Of a stretch of DNA of 26,810 bases, positions 1-6,350 are shown one piece after another. The DNA comes from JAULUH01 sp032111745. Its GTDB lineage: Bacteria > Chloroflexota > Anaerolineae > JAAEKA01. The number at the start of each line of letters is the position of its first letter. Position 1 is the first letter of the stretch. The position numbers were made by a program, and so were the translations under genes. The notes under the pieces were generated by a model that was not told where the DNA came from, made no database searches, and saw only the letters and a list, made by a program, of their open reading frames with translations. The stretch is taken from positions 1 to 26,810 of the forward strand of contig JAULUH010000062.1 in the NCBI GenBank assembly GCA_032111745.1. Reading direction: 5' to 3'.

Positions 1-387
1 GCCGGGTCCGATAGGGTAGCTGGGACGGCGCTTGCACCCAAGCGGAGCCCACGGAGTGATTATAACGCATCGTGAGGGGATAACAACTTCCTGGCTGCTG
101 GGCAAAAACGGAGCGGCAGGGCTTCACAGCAGTCGAGCTGAAGGGCGACAGCGCGGCCGGACGGGAACACGGACTCCAGACGCGAACCGCAGAGGACCGC
201 ATCGACAAACTCGTCCAGGGTGCAACCCACCCAGAACGCCAGTTGGTGAATCCCAACTCCTATGGTACCTTGTATCTGAGCCAGCCTTTCTGACGGTTTG
301 CCTGGCAAAGTAACATTGCCCAGTTGTTGGTTAGGTTGCTCTTACCGTGGATTGGATAAGGTATAGACTTATTGAGGTGGTCTGGCT
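1..387. other. Gene-poor left edge of the window
   Basis: No convincing gene. Overlapping frames are open on both strands, but neither translation looks like a known family or has a good ribosome binding site. The stretch holds a possible leftward promoter (59-86), a hairpin of AGTTGG/CCAACT with a 6-nt loop (241-258), and a palindrome TTTGCC-T-GGCAAA (297-309). The palindrome lies about 80 bp upstream of the first gene and could be an operator. No matching -35/-10 pair with sensible spacing was found for the rightward gene at 388. Confidence 0.5.
59..86 (-). promoter_or_regulatory. Possible leftward promoter
   Basis: On the minus strand TTGTTA (81-86) and TATAAT (59-64) are separated by 16 bp. 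Transcription would run leftward out of the window, so the gene served, if any, is not visible. The call rests only on the hexamer match. Confidence 0.4.
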
Positions 388-870
388 ATGAATGGTACGA
401 TAACGTTGTGTCCCTATCAGGGCTGTGAATTCAGGTGTTGTCGCTTCGACCAGGGCAATTACATCGTGCTGCACCCGGGCGAGCTGCAAGCCGCGCAGGC
501 CCGGGGCGCGTCGACGACTCATCTGGAGGTCATCGACGACAACTACCATGGTGGGCAAAAGGCAGTCTGCACCGCCAGGGAGCCCATGACCTGCGATGAT
601 GGATATAAACCGCTGGACTGTAAGAGCTATCCCCTGTTCCCGGCACCTGGCGGCGGGCTGCTGAAAGGCAGCAAGTGCCCCCTGCGCGCAGAGCACCTGA
701 CGGAGCATGCCCGCGATGTCGTCGATCTGTGGGCAGGGCAGGGCCCGGTCACAGGGCGGTGGCTGGCACAGGTAAGGCTCGTCGGGTACGAAGAGTATGC
801 CAATGGCGCACCGCCCGCTGTGGTGTCCAAGGCGGAAGTTCTGGCAGAGTGCCGGACCACAAGAGAGTGA
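388..870 (+). CDS. Cys-rich YkgJ-like (putative Zn/Fe-chelating) protein
   Basis: The protein has 160 residues and nine cysteines. An N-terminal cluster at Cys8, 13, 17 and 18 is followed by a stretch ending in HPGELQ. Cys61, Cys69 and Cys78 follow, the last in the motif KPLDCKSYPLFP. This layout, a CxxxxC...CC cluster and then an RPxxCRxYPF-like motif, is that of the YkgJ/UPF0153 family, which is proposed to bind zinc or an iron-sulfur cluster and has no firm biochemical role. There is no signal peptide or membrane segment, so it is probably cytosolic. The ATG is preceded at a good distance by TGAGGTGGT (372-380). The stop codon lies 1 nt before the preferred start of the peptidase gene, so the two are probably co-transcribed. 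The family call is by pattern only. Confidence 0.7.
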   Translation: MNGTITLCPYQGCEFRCCRFDQGNYIVLHPGELQAAQARGASTTHLEVIDDNYHGGQKAVCTAREPMTCDDGYKPLDCKSYPLFPAPGGGLLKGSKCPLRAEHLTEHARDVVDLWAGQGPVTGRWLAQVRLVGYEEYANGAPPAVVSKAEVLAECRTTRE

Positions 871-871
871 G

Positions 872-2548
872 ATGGTGAGAATGCGCGTGACGCCATTTAG
901 CACGACCGCACCGAGGCTGCAACAAGGATGGTACGGTAGAAAGGGGCCAGGCCGCAAGCTGCGGGGAGGCGCCGTAATCCTGCTGGCGGTGTGTCTGACG
1001 GCCTGCGTTTCGGCGCCAGCCCCTGGCGAGCAGGCAGCGGCGTCCCCGGTAGCGACCCGGCAACTCCAGAGCCCGCCTTCGACGGCAGAGCCCGGAACGG
1101 TCGAAACGCCGCCCGGCTCCACCGCGGTGGCGGTGAGTGGCACCGAGCAACCCGAGAGTCCCAAGGCGACAACCCCAGGCTGGCAGGACCGCCGCGTCTT
1201 CCGGTCCGGGTTGGCACCGGAGGCCCGGGCTATCCTGGATGAGCAAGATGGAGCCCCCTTCTACCGCATCGACCTGGCCATTGGCGATGACCTGGCCAGC
1301 CTGCAGGGGAGCCAGAAGGTTGACTACACCAACAGAGAGGATGTGCCTTTGCAGGAGGTCGTCTTCCGGCTGTTCCCTAACCTGACCGGCGGCTCGGCTA
1401 CCGTGAGCAATGTCACGACGAACGGCCAGCCGGTGATGCCGGCGTTGGAGCAGCAGGACAGCGTTCTGCGCGTGCCGCTGGCCCAACCCCTGGCGCCGGG
1501 CGAGGCGGTGGTGATTGGCATGGACTTTGCGATTACCGTGCCTACGGATGGCAGCAGCAACTATGCAGTATTTGCTTACCTGGATGACGTGCTCACCCTG
1601 GCCCACGCCTATCCCATGGTAGCCGTCTACGACGACCAGGGCTGGAACACCGAGATTGCCCCGCCCATTGGGGACGTGGTCTACGCCGACAGCAGCTACT
1701 ACCTGGTGCGGCTGGCGGCGCCGGCAGATCTGGTGGTCGCCCCGACAGGGGTTATTCTCGGCGATGAGGTGCAGGACGGCCAACGAGTGATCAACATTGC
1801 CGCCGGCCCGGCACGCGATTTCTACCTGGCGGCCAGCCGCCGCTACGACGTGGTGAGCCAGACGGTCGATGGGATCACCTTCAACAGCTACAGCCGGCCG
1901 GAGCTGGCGGTGGGGGCTGCCGTCGTGATGGAGTCCGCCCAGCGGGCCGTGGCCCGGTTCGAGGAGCTCATTGGGCCGTACCCCTACACCGAGCTGGACC
2001 TGGTCGAGACGGGCACGGCCGCGGCAGGTGTGGAATATCCCGGGCTGGTGGCCATCGCCGGCCGCCTGTACCACGGGGACAGGTCGAGCCTGCTGGAGCC
2101 GGTCACGGTGCACGAGGCTGCTCACCAGTGGTTTTACAACGTGGTAGGCAACGACCAGGTGGACGAGCCCTGGCTGGACGAGTCGCTGGCGCAGTATTTG
2201 ACTTTGCGCTACTACGGCGATATCTACGGCCGGCAGGGGTACCTGGGCTTTCGAGACAGCCTGCTGGACCGTTGGGATCGGGTTGACCGGGAAGAGATTC
2301 CCGTGGGGTTACCTGTGGCGGCCTACGACGGCACGACCTACGGCGCGATCGTCTACGGCCGGGGGGCTTTGTTTTTCGAGGCGCTGCAAGAGAAAATGGG
2401 GGAGCAGGCGTTCGACGAGTTCCTGCGGGACTACTATAGGACCAGCCAGTGGGGCGTGGCCACCACCGAGTCGCTGAAGAGCCTGGCCGGGGAGCACTGC
2501 CAGTGTGACCTGACCGGGCTGTTCGACGCCTGGATCTATGCCAGGTAG
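872..2548 (+). CDS. M1-family metallopeptidase, lipoprotein
   Basis: This 558-residue protein is a gluzincin aminopeptidase-like enzyme expected to hydrolyse peptides with one catalytic zinc. The motif HEAAHQW starts at His414, and the third zinc ligand Glu437 lies exactly 18 residues after the second His, the HExxH-x18-E spacing of M1. An upstream GVEYPG segment matches the GxMEN-type exopeptidase motif of short bacterial M1 proteins. The N-terminus has a basic stretch, a hydrophobic segment and a lipobox LTAC with Cys45, followed by a Pro/Ala/Ser/Thr-rich linker, so it is probably a membrane-anchored lipoprotein. At this length it lacks the large C-terminal domain of PepN. An ATG at 797 is in frame but overlaps the previous gene; 872 sits just after AAGAGAG and is preferred. 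A start at 881 is also possible. Confidence 0.88.
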   Translation: MVRMRVTPFSTTAPRLQQGWYGRKGPGRKLRGGAVILLAVCLTACVSAPAPGEQAAASPVATRQLQSPPSTAEPGTVETPPGSTAVAVSGTEQPESPKATTPGWQDRRVFRSGLAPEARAILDEQDGAPFYRIDLAIGDDLASLQGSQKVDYTNREDVPLQEVVFRLFPNLTGGSATVSNVTTNGQPVMPALEQQDSVLRVPLAQPLAPGEAVVIGMDFAITVPTDGSSNYAVFAYLDDVLTLAHAYPMVAVYDDQGWNTEIAPPIGDVVYADSSYYLVRLAAPADLVVAPTGVILGDEVQDGQRVINIAAGPARDFYLAASRRYDVVSQTVDGITFNSYSRPELAVGAAVVMESAQRAVARFEELIGPYPYTELDLVETGTAAAGVEYPGLVAIAGRLYHGDRSSLLEPVTVHEAAHQWFYNVVGNDQVDEPWLDESLAQYLTLRYYGDIYGRQGYLGFRDSLLDRWDRVDREEIPVGLPVAAYDGTTYGAIVYGRGALFFEALQEKMGEQAFDEFLRDYYRTSQWGVATTESLKSLAGEHCQCDLTGLFDAWIYAR

Positions 2549-2552
2549 TGGA

Positions 2553-3392
2553 TCAACTCGCCGGGGAGTCAGTGACCAGGCGGAGCTTGACCTGATGCAG
2601 CCTGGCGCGGTCAACCTGGTCCATGTGCTCCGGGCCGAGGGCAACCAGCTCATCGTGCACGGCGCGGGCGGCCTGGCGCAGGCTGGCCACATCCAGGGTT
2701 TGGCAGGTGGCGGGCAGGCCGCGCAGGCGGGGCAGCCCGCGGCGCAGCATCTTCACGGCGCCGCGGTAGTTGCCATCCTCCACGTGGTGAAAGGCCACCC
2801 CGATCTGCAGGATGCCCTGGTAGAGATCGCGGATGGGACGCTGGTCCTCCATCCAGAGCCGCTCGAAGACGTCGTGCTGTTTGTAGAACTGGCCGGCGTT
2901 GAACAGGGCCACACCCTGCAGAAAGGCGGGGGTGGGCTGGTCATCCCATCCCTCGGGATAACGCACGGGCGGGTTCAGCTGATTGGCCACCAGCTGTGGC
3001 AAGCCCTCGACAAAGCGGGAGCGGGCCCAGACGTGGTCGCAGCCGGCCGCCCGCGCGGCCTTCAGGGCGCCCGTGTCCACGTGGCTGCCGAAGGCGACGA
3101 TGGAAATGGCCCTGGACTGGGGCAGGGACTTGGCCCGGCGTACCTCGGGCTGCCATTCCTCGGCGGGCAGGGCGTGGAGGTCGATGAGGACCAGCTCGGG
3201 CCAGCGATCGAGGGCCTGCCGGAGCTCGGCGGCGGAGCTGGCGAGGATGGGGTCGGCACCCTGGTGGCGGATGGCGTCGGCAATGCGGGTGGCGAACATG
3301 AGATCGGTGACCAGGGCGACCACGGGTGGCCGGCGGCCGGGGACGGCAGGAGTTGGGAGCCCGGGGTCTGGGGTGGATAAGGCGTTGGTCAT
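2553..3392 (-). CDS. Receiver-like domain fused to DUF309 domain
   Basis: The 279-residue protein has two parts. Residues 23-140 look like a CheY-type alpha/beta fold, with Asp30 after the first strand and Asp71 (LVLIDLHALP) at the phosphoacceptor position. The conserved Lys and Thr/Ser switch residues are not clear, so this may be a pseudo-receiver. Residues 155-230 match DUF309, with the signature NAGQFYKQHDVFERLW followed by a QGILQIGVAFHH segment. DUF309 proteins are small helical proteins of unknown function, usually standing alone. The ATG has no Shine-Dalgarno sequence and lies 7 nt after a -10 hexamer, so the mRNA may be leaderless. The stop is 4 bp from the stop of the convergent M1 peptidase gene. 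Domain calls are by pattern; function is unknown. Confidence 0.8.
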   Translation of the reverse strand: MTNALSTPDPGLPTPAVPGRRPPVVALVTDLMFATRIADAIRHQGADPILASSAAELRQALDRWPELVLIDLHALPAEEWQPEVRRAKSLPQSRAISIVAFGSHVDTGALKAARAAGCDHVWARSRFVEGLPQLVANQLNPPVRYPEGWDDQPTPAFLQGVALFNAGQFYKQHDVFERLWMEDQRPIRDLYQGILQIGVAFHHVEDGNYRGAVKMLRRGLPRLRGLPATCQTLDVASLRQAARAVHDELVALGPEHMDQVDRARLHQVKLRLVTDSPAS

Positions 3393-3399
3393 GGCTTTC

Positions 3400-3428
3400 A
3401 GTATAGCTAGGGGCAGCAGGCGCGTCAG
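3400..3428 (-). promoter_or_regulatory. Promoter of the receiver/DUF309 gene, possibly leaderless
   Basis: On the minus strand CTGACG (3423-3428) and TATACT (3400-3405) are 17 bp apart. Only 7 nt separate the -10 box from the ATG at 3392, which places the expected first transcribed base at or next to the start codon. Confidence 0.55.
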
Positions 3429-3534
3429 CGAGGAAGCTCACATGTGGGGCGCGGGTGTGGGCGTTTGGACCACGGAGGCACGAAGGGGCGCGAAGGCACG
3501 AAGCACGAAGGGCACGAAGCACGAAGGCGCGAAA

Positions 3535-3558
3535 GGGGCGGGGACGGAGCCCCGCCCC
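3535..3558 (-). terminator. GC-rich hairpin downstream of the thioesterase gene
   Basis: The stem is 9 perfect GC pairs with a 6-nt loop, about 110 bp after the thioesterase stop on the minus strand. The U-tract is poor (TTTC), so intrinsic termination is uncertain. The hairpin may instead be part of a dispersed repeat. Confidence 0.35.
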
Positions 3559-3670
3559 TACGACGGACCAGGAGGGAATAGTTGGAATGGATGCGCCTTG
3601 ATGGCCGCCCCTATCCATGGCCCTGCGGCTACGGGGGGGAGAATGCAGGATGGCATGGGGCCGGGGCGGG

Positions 3671-4546
3671 TCAGGGTGAGGTGTGGGGGCGCAGGTCCTC
3701 GATGAGCTGGGGGGGGATGGCTGCCGGCTGCCGGGTATGGGCTTCGACGCAGGCCCAGCGGGCCTCGGCCTGGGCGAGCAGCTCGCCGCCGGGGCTGCGG
3801 GTGATCTGGGTGTGGCGGGTGCCATGGTGCGGGGTCACGTTGGATATCCAGGTCACAATGGCCAGGGTGTCCTCGGGGAGCACGGGGTGGCGATATTCGA
3901 TGTGGAGCATGTGGGTGGCCAGGGCCAGGCCGGCGGCGATCCAGCGGGCGGTGGGCCAGCCGAAGTGGGCCATGGCCTGGCGCGCGGCATCCTCGAGATA
4001 GTCGGCGTAGGCGGCATTGTTGACGTGGCCGGCTGCGTCCAGGTCACGCCATTCGACCATCCGCCGGGATACGAAGACCCCTGGTGGTGGCGGCGGGGCC
4101 TCCGGAAAGCGTTGCCGGGGAGGGGCGCCGGCGGGCGCACCGCCCGGGGAAAAGGCGGCGATCAGCTCCTCGGGGATGGCCGCCGGCTGCTGGGTATGGA
4201 GGTTCAGGAAGACCCAATCGCTGAATCCCTCGGCGGCCAGGGTGCCGGAGCCCTCGTGTCGCAGCTCGTAGGCCCGGCGCGAGCGCACGCGGCGGAAGTC
4301 CTCCACCCAGGTCTGGACCTGGACCAGGTCGCCATAGCGCAGGGGGGCAGCGAATTCCACCCAGGTCTCGCGCACCAGCCAGACGCGGCCCATGGCCTGA
4401 TAGCGGGCCTGGTCGTAGCCTGCGGCCGCGGTGGCGTCAAAGGCCGTCTCCTGCATGTAGCGCAGAATGCTGGCGTCGCGGGCGGTGGCGTGCACGTCAC
4501 ACTCGTGGTGGCGCACCCGGAAGGTGCGCAGATGGGTCAGGGACAT
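3671..4546 (-). CDS. Double-hotdog acyl thioesterase
   Basis: This 291-residue protein contains two 4HBT/acyl-ACP-thioesterase-type hotdog domains, about residues 1-135 and 155-290. It is expected to hydrolyse acyl-CoA or acyl-ACP thioesters in the cytosol. Each half has the helix-capping Asp motif: HHECDVHATARDA near Asp17 and WRDLDAAGHVNNAAY near Asp170. Each half also ends in nearly the same sequence, QPAAIPEELI and QPAAIPPQLI, and the DNA coding these ends is almost identical. A Pro/Ala/Gly-rich linker joins the halves. The layout resembles PF01643 acyl-ACP thioesterases. A GAGG ribosome binding site precedes the ATG. The gene starts 9 nt after the VOC gene and is downstream of the acyl-CoA ligase, so it may act on the same acyl pool. 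Substrate is unknown. Confidence 0.82.
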   Translation of the reverse strand: MSLTHLRTFRVRHHECDVHATARDASILRYMQETAFDATAAAGYDQARYQAMGRVWLVRETWVEFAAPLRYGDLVQVQTWVEDFRRVRSRRAYELRHEGSGTLAAEGFSDWVFLNLHTQQPAAIPEELIAAFSPGGAPAGAPPRQRFPEAPPPPPGVFVSRRMVEWRDLDAAGHVNNAAYADYLEDAARQAMAHFGWPTARWIAAGLALATHMLHIEYRHPVLPEDTLAIVTWISNVTPHHGTRHTQITRSPGGELLAQAEARWACVEAHTRQPAAIPPQLIEDLRPHTSP

Positions 4547-4555
4547 GGCTGCCTC

Positions 4556-4915
4556 TTACTGAAAGCTCTGAATCTCCACCAGGTAGCCGTTGGGATCGTG
4601 CAGGAAGCAATGGTAGATGCGATACCTGGGATGATGGACTGGTGGATGGGTGAAGGCGACGCCCTGCGCGGCCAGGTCGCGGTACCAGGCGTCGACGTCC
4701 GGTGTGACGATGGTGACGATGATGCCGGCCGGTTGGGGCGCCTCGGCGCGCTGGCAGAAACCCAGGAAGCCGTCCTGGCTGACCTGGTAGATGCGGCAGT
4801 CGCCCTGGTCGACGGCGAGCGTTAGGCCCAGCGCGTCCTCATAGAAACTGGCCGTGGCAGCCAGGTCGCGGGTGTAGAGGAAGGTGATGAGCTGATCGAT
4901 GGGGGGAAGCGGCAT
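4556..4915 (-). CDS. VOC-superfamily (glyoxalase/dioxygenase-like) protein
   Basis: The protein has 119 residues, a single vicinal-oxygen-chelate module of two beta-alpha-beta-beta-beta units. Visible features are LITFLYTRDLAATASFYEDALGL at the start, a central DVDAWYRDLAAQGV, and the terminal HDPNGYLVEIQSF, whose Glu is the usual second metal ligand. The first-half ligand is not obvious, so metal binding is uncertain. Members include glyoxalases, ring-cleavage dioxygenases and antibiotic-binding proteins, and the sequence alone does not choose between them. GAGGT lies 9 nt before the ATG. The gene sits between the MFS transporter and the thioesterase with gaps of about 10 nt, so the three are almost certainly co-transcribed. 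Confidence 0.8.
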   Translation of the reverse strand: MPLPPIDQLITFLYTRDLAATASFYEDALGLTLAVDQGDCRIYQVSQDGFLGFCQRAEAPQPAGIIVTIVTPDVDAWYRDLAAQGVAFTHPPVHHPRYRIYHCFLHDPNGYLVEIQSFQ

Positions 4916-4926
4916 CGGCGTTTACC

Positions 4927-6252
4927 TCAGGATGTGGCGTGCCAGCGCGGCTCTTGCACTCGCCAGCGCAACAGGACCAGTCCGGCCAGATTCAGCAGGG
5001 CGCTGAGAGCGAACAGCCAGTCGTAGTTCATGCTGGCCAGCCAGGCGCCAACCAGCGGGCTGACGATCCCGGCCAGGCCGAGGGCCGTGTTGACCAGCCC
5101 GGCGTAGGTGGGCCGCAGGTGGGCGGGAGAGAACTCCAACACGATCATCAGCCCCGACACCACATAGGCGCCCAGGGCGATACCGATCAGGCCAAAGACT
5201 GCGAAATAGGAGGCGGAGGACAGGCCCAGCCAGGCCAGGCTGTAGGCCAGCACTGCGGCCACGGCACCCACCTCCAGGGCCAGCTTGTGGCCGCGGCGAT
5301 CGGCCAGCAGGCCCAGGCCCAGGGTACCTGCGGTCTGGCCCAGCAGAATGGCCACGGTGTACAGGCCCACGGTGCCGTCGGGCACCTGCCAGCGTTGGAT
5401 CGCGGCCACGGTCACAAAGCCACCACCCATGCCACCGAGCACCAGCAACAGCCGAGCCACGAGGAAGGTGCGGAAGTTGGAGTCGTGGCGCAGGATGCCG
5501 GGAAGGCTGGCCCAGAAATCCCGCTCGCTCTGGCGAGGGGCGGTAGGCAGCTGCTCGGGCTCACGGGTCAGGGCCAGGAAGGCCCAGCTGATGGTGATGA
5601 AGGTGGCGGCGATGGTGAAGGTAGCGGCGAAGTTGACGGAGAAGGCCAGGTTGGCCAGCAGCCAGGCGCTCAAGAGCGCGCCGACTGCCCCGGTGCCATT
5701 GCCGAGAAACGTGGTGAACCCGAAGAAGCGACCCCGCCGCGCCACTGGAAAACAACGCGCGATCAGGTCTTGCCAGGCTGTGGCGACAATGCCGGCGCCC
5801 ACGGCGTGGCCGGCATAGCCCAGGAAGAAAAGCACCAGGGCCAGGGTGGGGGAGGACACGGCCAGCAGCGCGGCCAGGGGTAATAACCACAGCGGGAGGC
5901 GCTCGGTGAAGAAGCCCAGGTTCACCACCACCGGCTTCTTGCGGGGGAGCCGCTGCACCCGGTTGGCGGTGAATAGCTGGGGCAGGAACCAGCCGCTGTT
6001 GGCGATGACGCCGATCAGGCCGATGGCCCACTGGCTGGGCGTGAGCTTGCTGACGAAGAGCGGCACGATGGTGGCGCTGGAGATGAAGCTAAGGCCAAGC
6101 CAGAAGGTAGCGCCGTCCAGCACGTTGACGGCGAAGTTCCAGCCATAGTTGGCCTCTACCTCGGCGGCCAGCTCGGCGTCGCTGCGGGCTGCCACGGGTT
6201 TGTCGACCACCAGCAGCCAGCGCATGGCCCGTTTCATGGGGATATTGAACAT
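4927..6252 (-). CDS. MFS transporter
   Basis: This 441-residue polytopic membrane protein has about 12 hydrophobic segments, split by a charged central loop around residues 225-245 (REPEQLPTAPRQSERDFW), as in the 6+6 major facilitator fold. A motif-A-like loop GLLADRRGHKLALEVG in the second half supports the family. The N-terminal 40 residues are cytosolic and unusual in reading like a linker (AARSDAELAAEVEANYGWNF). The transported compound cannot be read from the sequence. The start is uncertain: no Shine-Dalgarno is visible before 6252, and an in-frame ATG at 6237 is an alternative. It follows the acyl-CoA ligase by 98 bp, with a strong hairpin between them, and precedes the VOC gene by 11 nt. 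Confidence 0.85.
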   Translation of the reverse strand: MFNIPMKRAMRWLLVVDKPVAARSDAELAAEVEANYGWNFAVNVLDGATFWLGLSFISSATIVPLFVSKLTPSQWAIGLIGVIANSGWFLPQLFTANRVQRLPRKKPVVVNLGFFTERLPLWLLPLAALLAVSSPTLALVLFFLGYAGHAVGAGIVATAWQDLIARCFPVARRGRFFGFTTFLGNGTGAVGALLSAWLLANLAFSVNFAATFTIAATFITISWAFLALTREPEQLPTAPRQSERDFWASLPGILRHDSNFRTFLVARLLLVLGGMGGGFVTVAAIQRWQVPDGTVGLYTVAILLGQTAGTLGLGLLADRRGHKLALEVGAVAAVLAYSLAWLGLSSASYFAVFGLIGIALGAYVVSGLMIVLEFSPAHLRPTYAGLVNTALGLAGIVSPLVGAWLASMNYDWLFALSALLNLAGLVLLRWRVQEPRWHATS

Positions 6253-6265
6253 GACAATAGCAGGG

Positions 6266-6302
6266 CACGCGAAAGCGTGATCCGCCTGGGCGGATCACGC
6301 TT
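6266..6302 (-). terminator. Strong hairpin between acyl-CoA ligase and MFS genes
   Basis: A 14-base arm AAGCGTGATCCGCC is repeated inverted at 6273-6302. Allowing a 4-nt loop, this makes 13 perfect pairs. An overlapping smaller hairpin, CACGC/GCGTG around a 4-nt loop (6266-6279), shares one arm and would exclude the larger one. The hairpin follows the ligase stop by about 50 bp on the minus strand. There is no real U-tract, only TTT, so it could be a Rho-independent-like terminator, an attenuator or a processing or stability element. Confidence 0.55.
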
Positions 6303-6350
6303 GGCAGGAGAACGAGGCCGCACGCCAGGGTTACGACCGGGCGTGGGCGG

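Larger units (their letters stand above)
3393..3670. repeat. Intergenic CACGAAGG array and GC-rich hairpin
   Basis: This gene-free spacer holds a degenerate tandem array of CACGAAGG-like units (3471-3533; also read as GGCACGAAG and AAGCACGAA). It is followed at once by a perfect 9-bp inverted repeat GGGGCGGGG/CCCCGCCCC with the 6-nt loop ACGGAG (3535-3558). From memory, such arrays and GGCGGGGACGGAGCCCC elements are dispersed in many Chloroflexota genomes. Read on the minus strand the hairpin lies downstream of the thioesterase gene and is followed by only TTTC, so it may act as a weak terminator. Confidence 0.7.

Noticed and set aside
60..308. Open leftward frame with a plausible-looking 82-residue translation
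   Set aside because: No ribosome binding site or promoter in front of it, no family resemblance, and the opposite strand is equally open.
797..871. Longer N-terminus for the M1 peptidase
   Set aside because: It overlaps the upstream Cys-rich gene by 74 nt and would place 25 extra residues before the lipoprotein signal.
3471..3533. CRISPR array
   Set aside because: Units are 8-9 bp, degenerate and contiguous, with no spacers and no cas genes.
4939..5883. Long rightward frame opposite the MFS gene, and similar Gly/Gln/His-rich frames opposite other genes
   Set aside because: Composition (Gln, Gly, His, Ala without hydrophobic pattern) is that of antisense frames in GC-rich genes.
6254..6259. 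TATTGT as a -10 box for the MFS gene
   Set aside because: It is only 1 nt from the ATG at 6252 and has no -35; at best it could serve the in-frame ATG at 6237.
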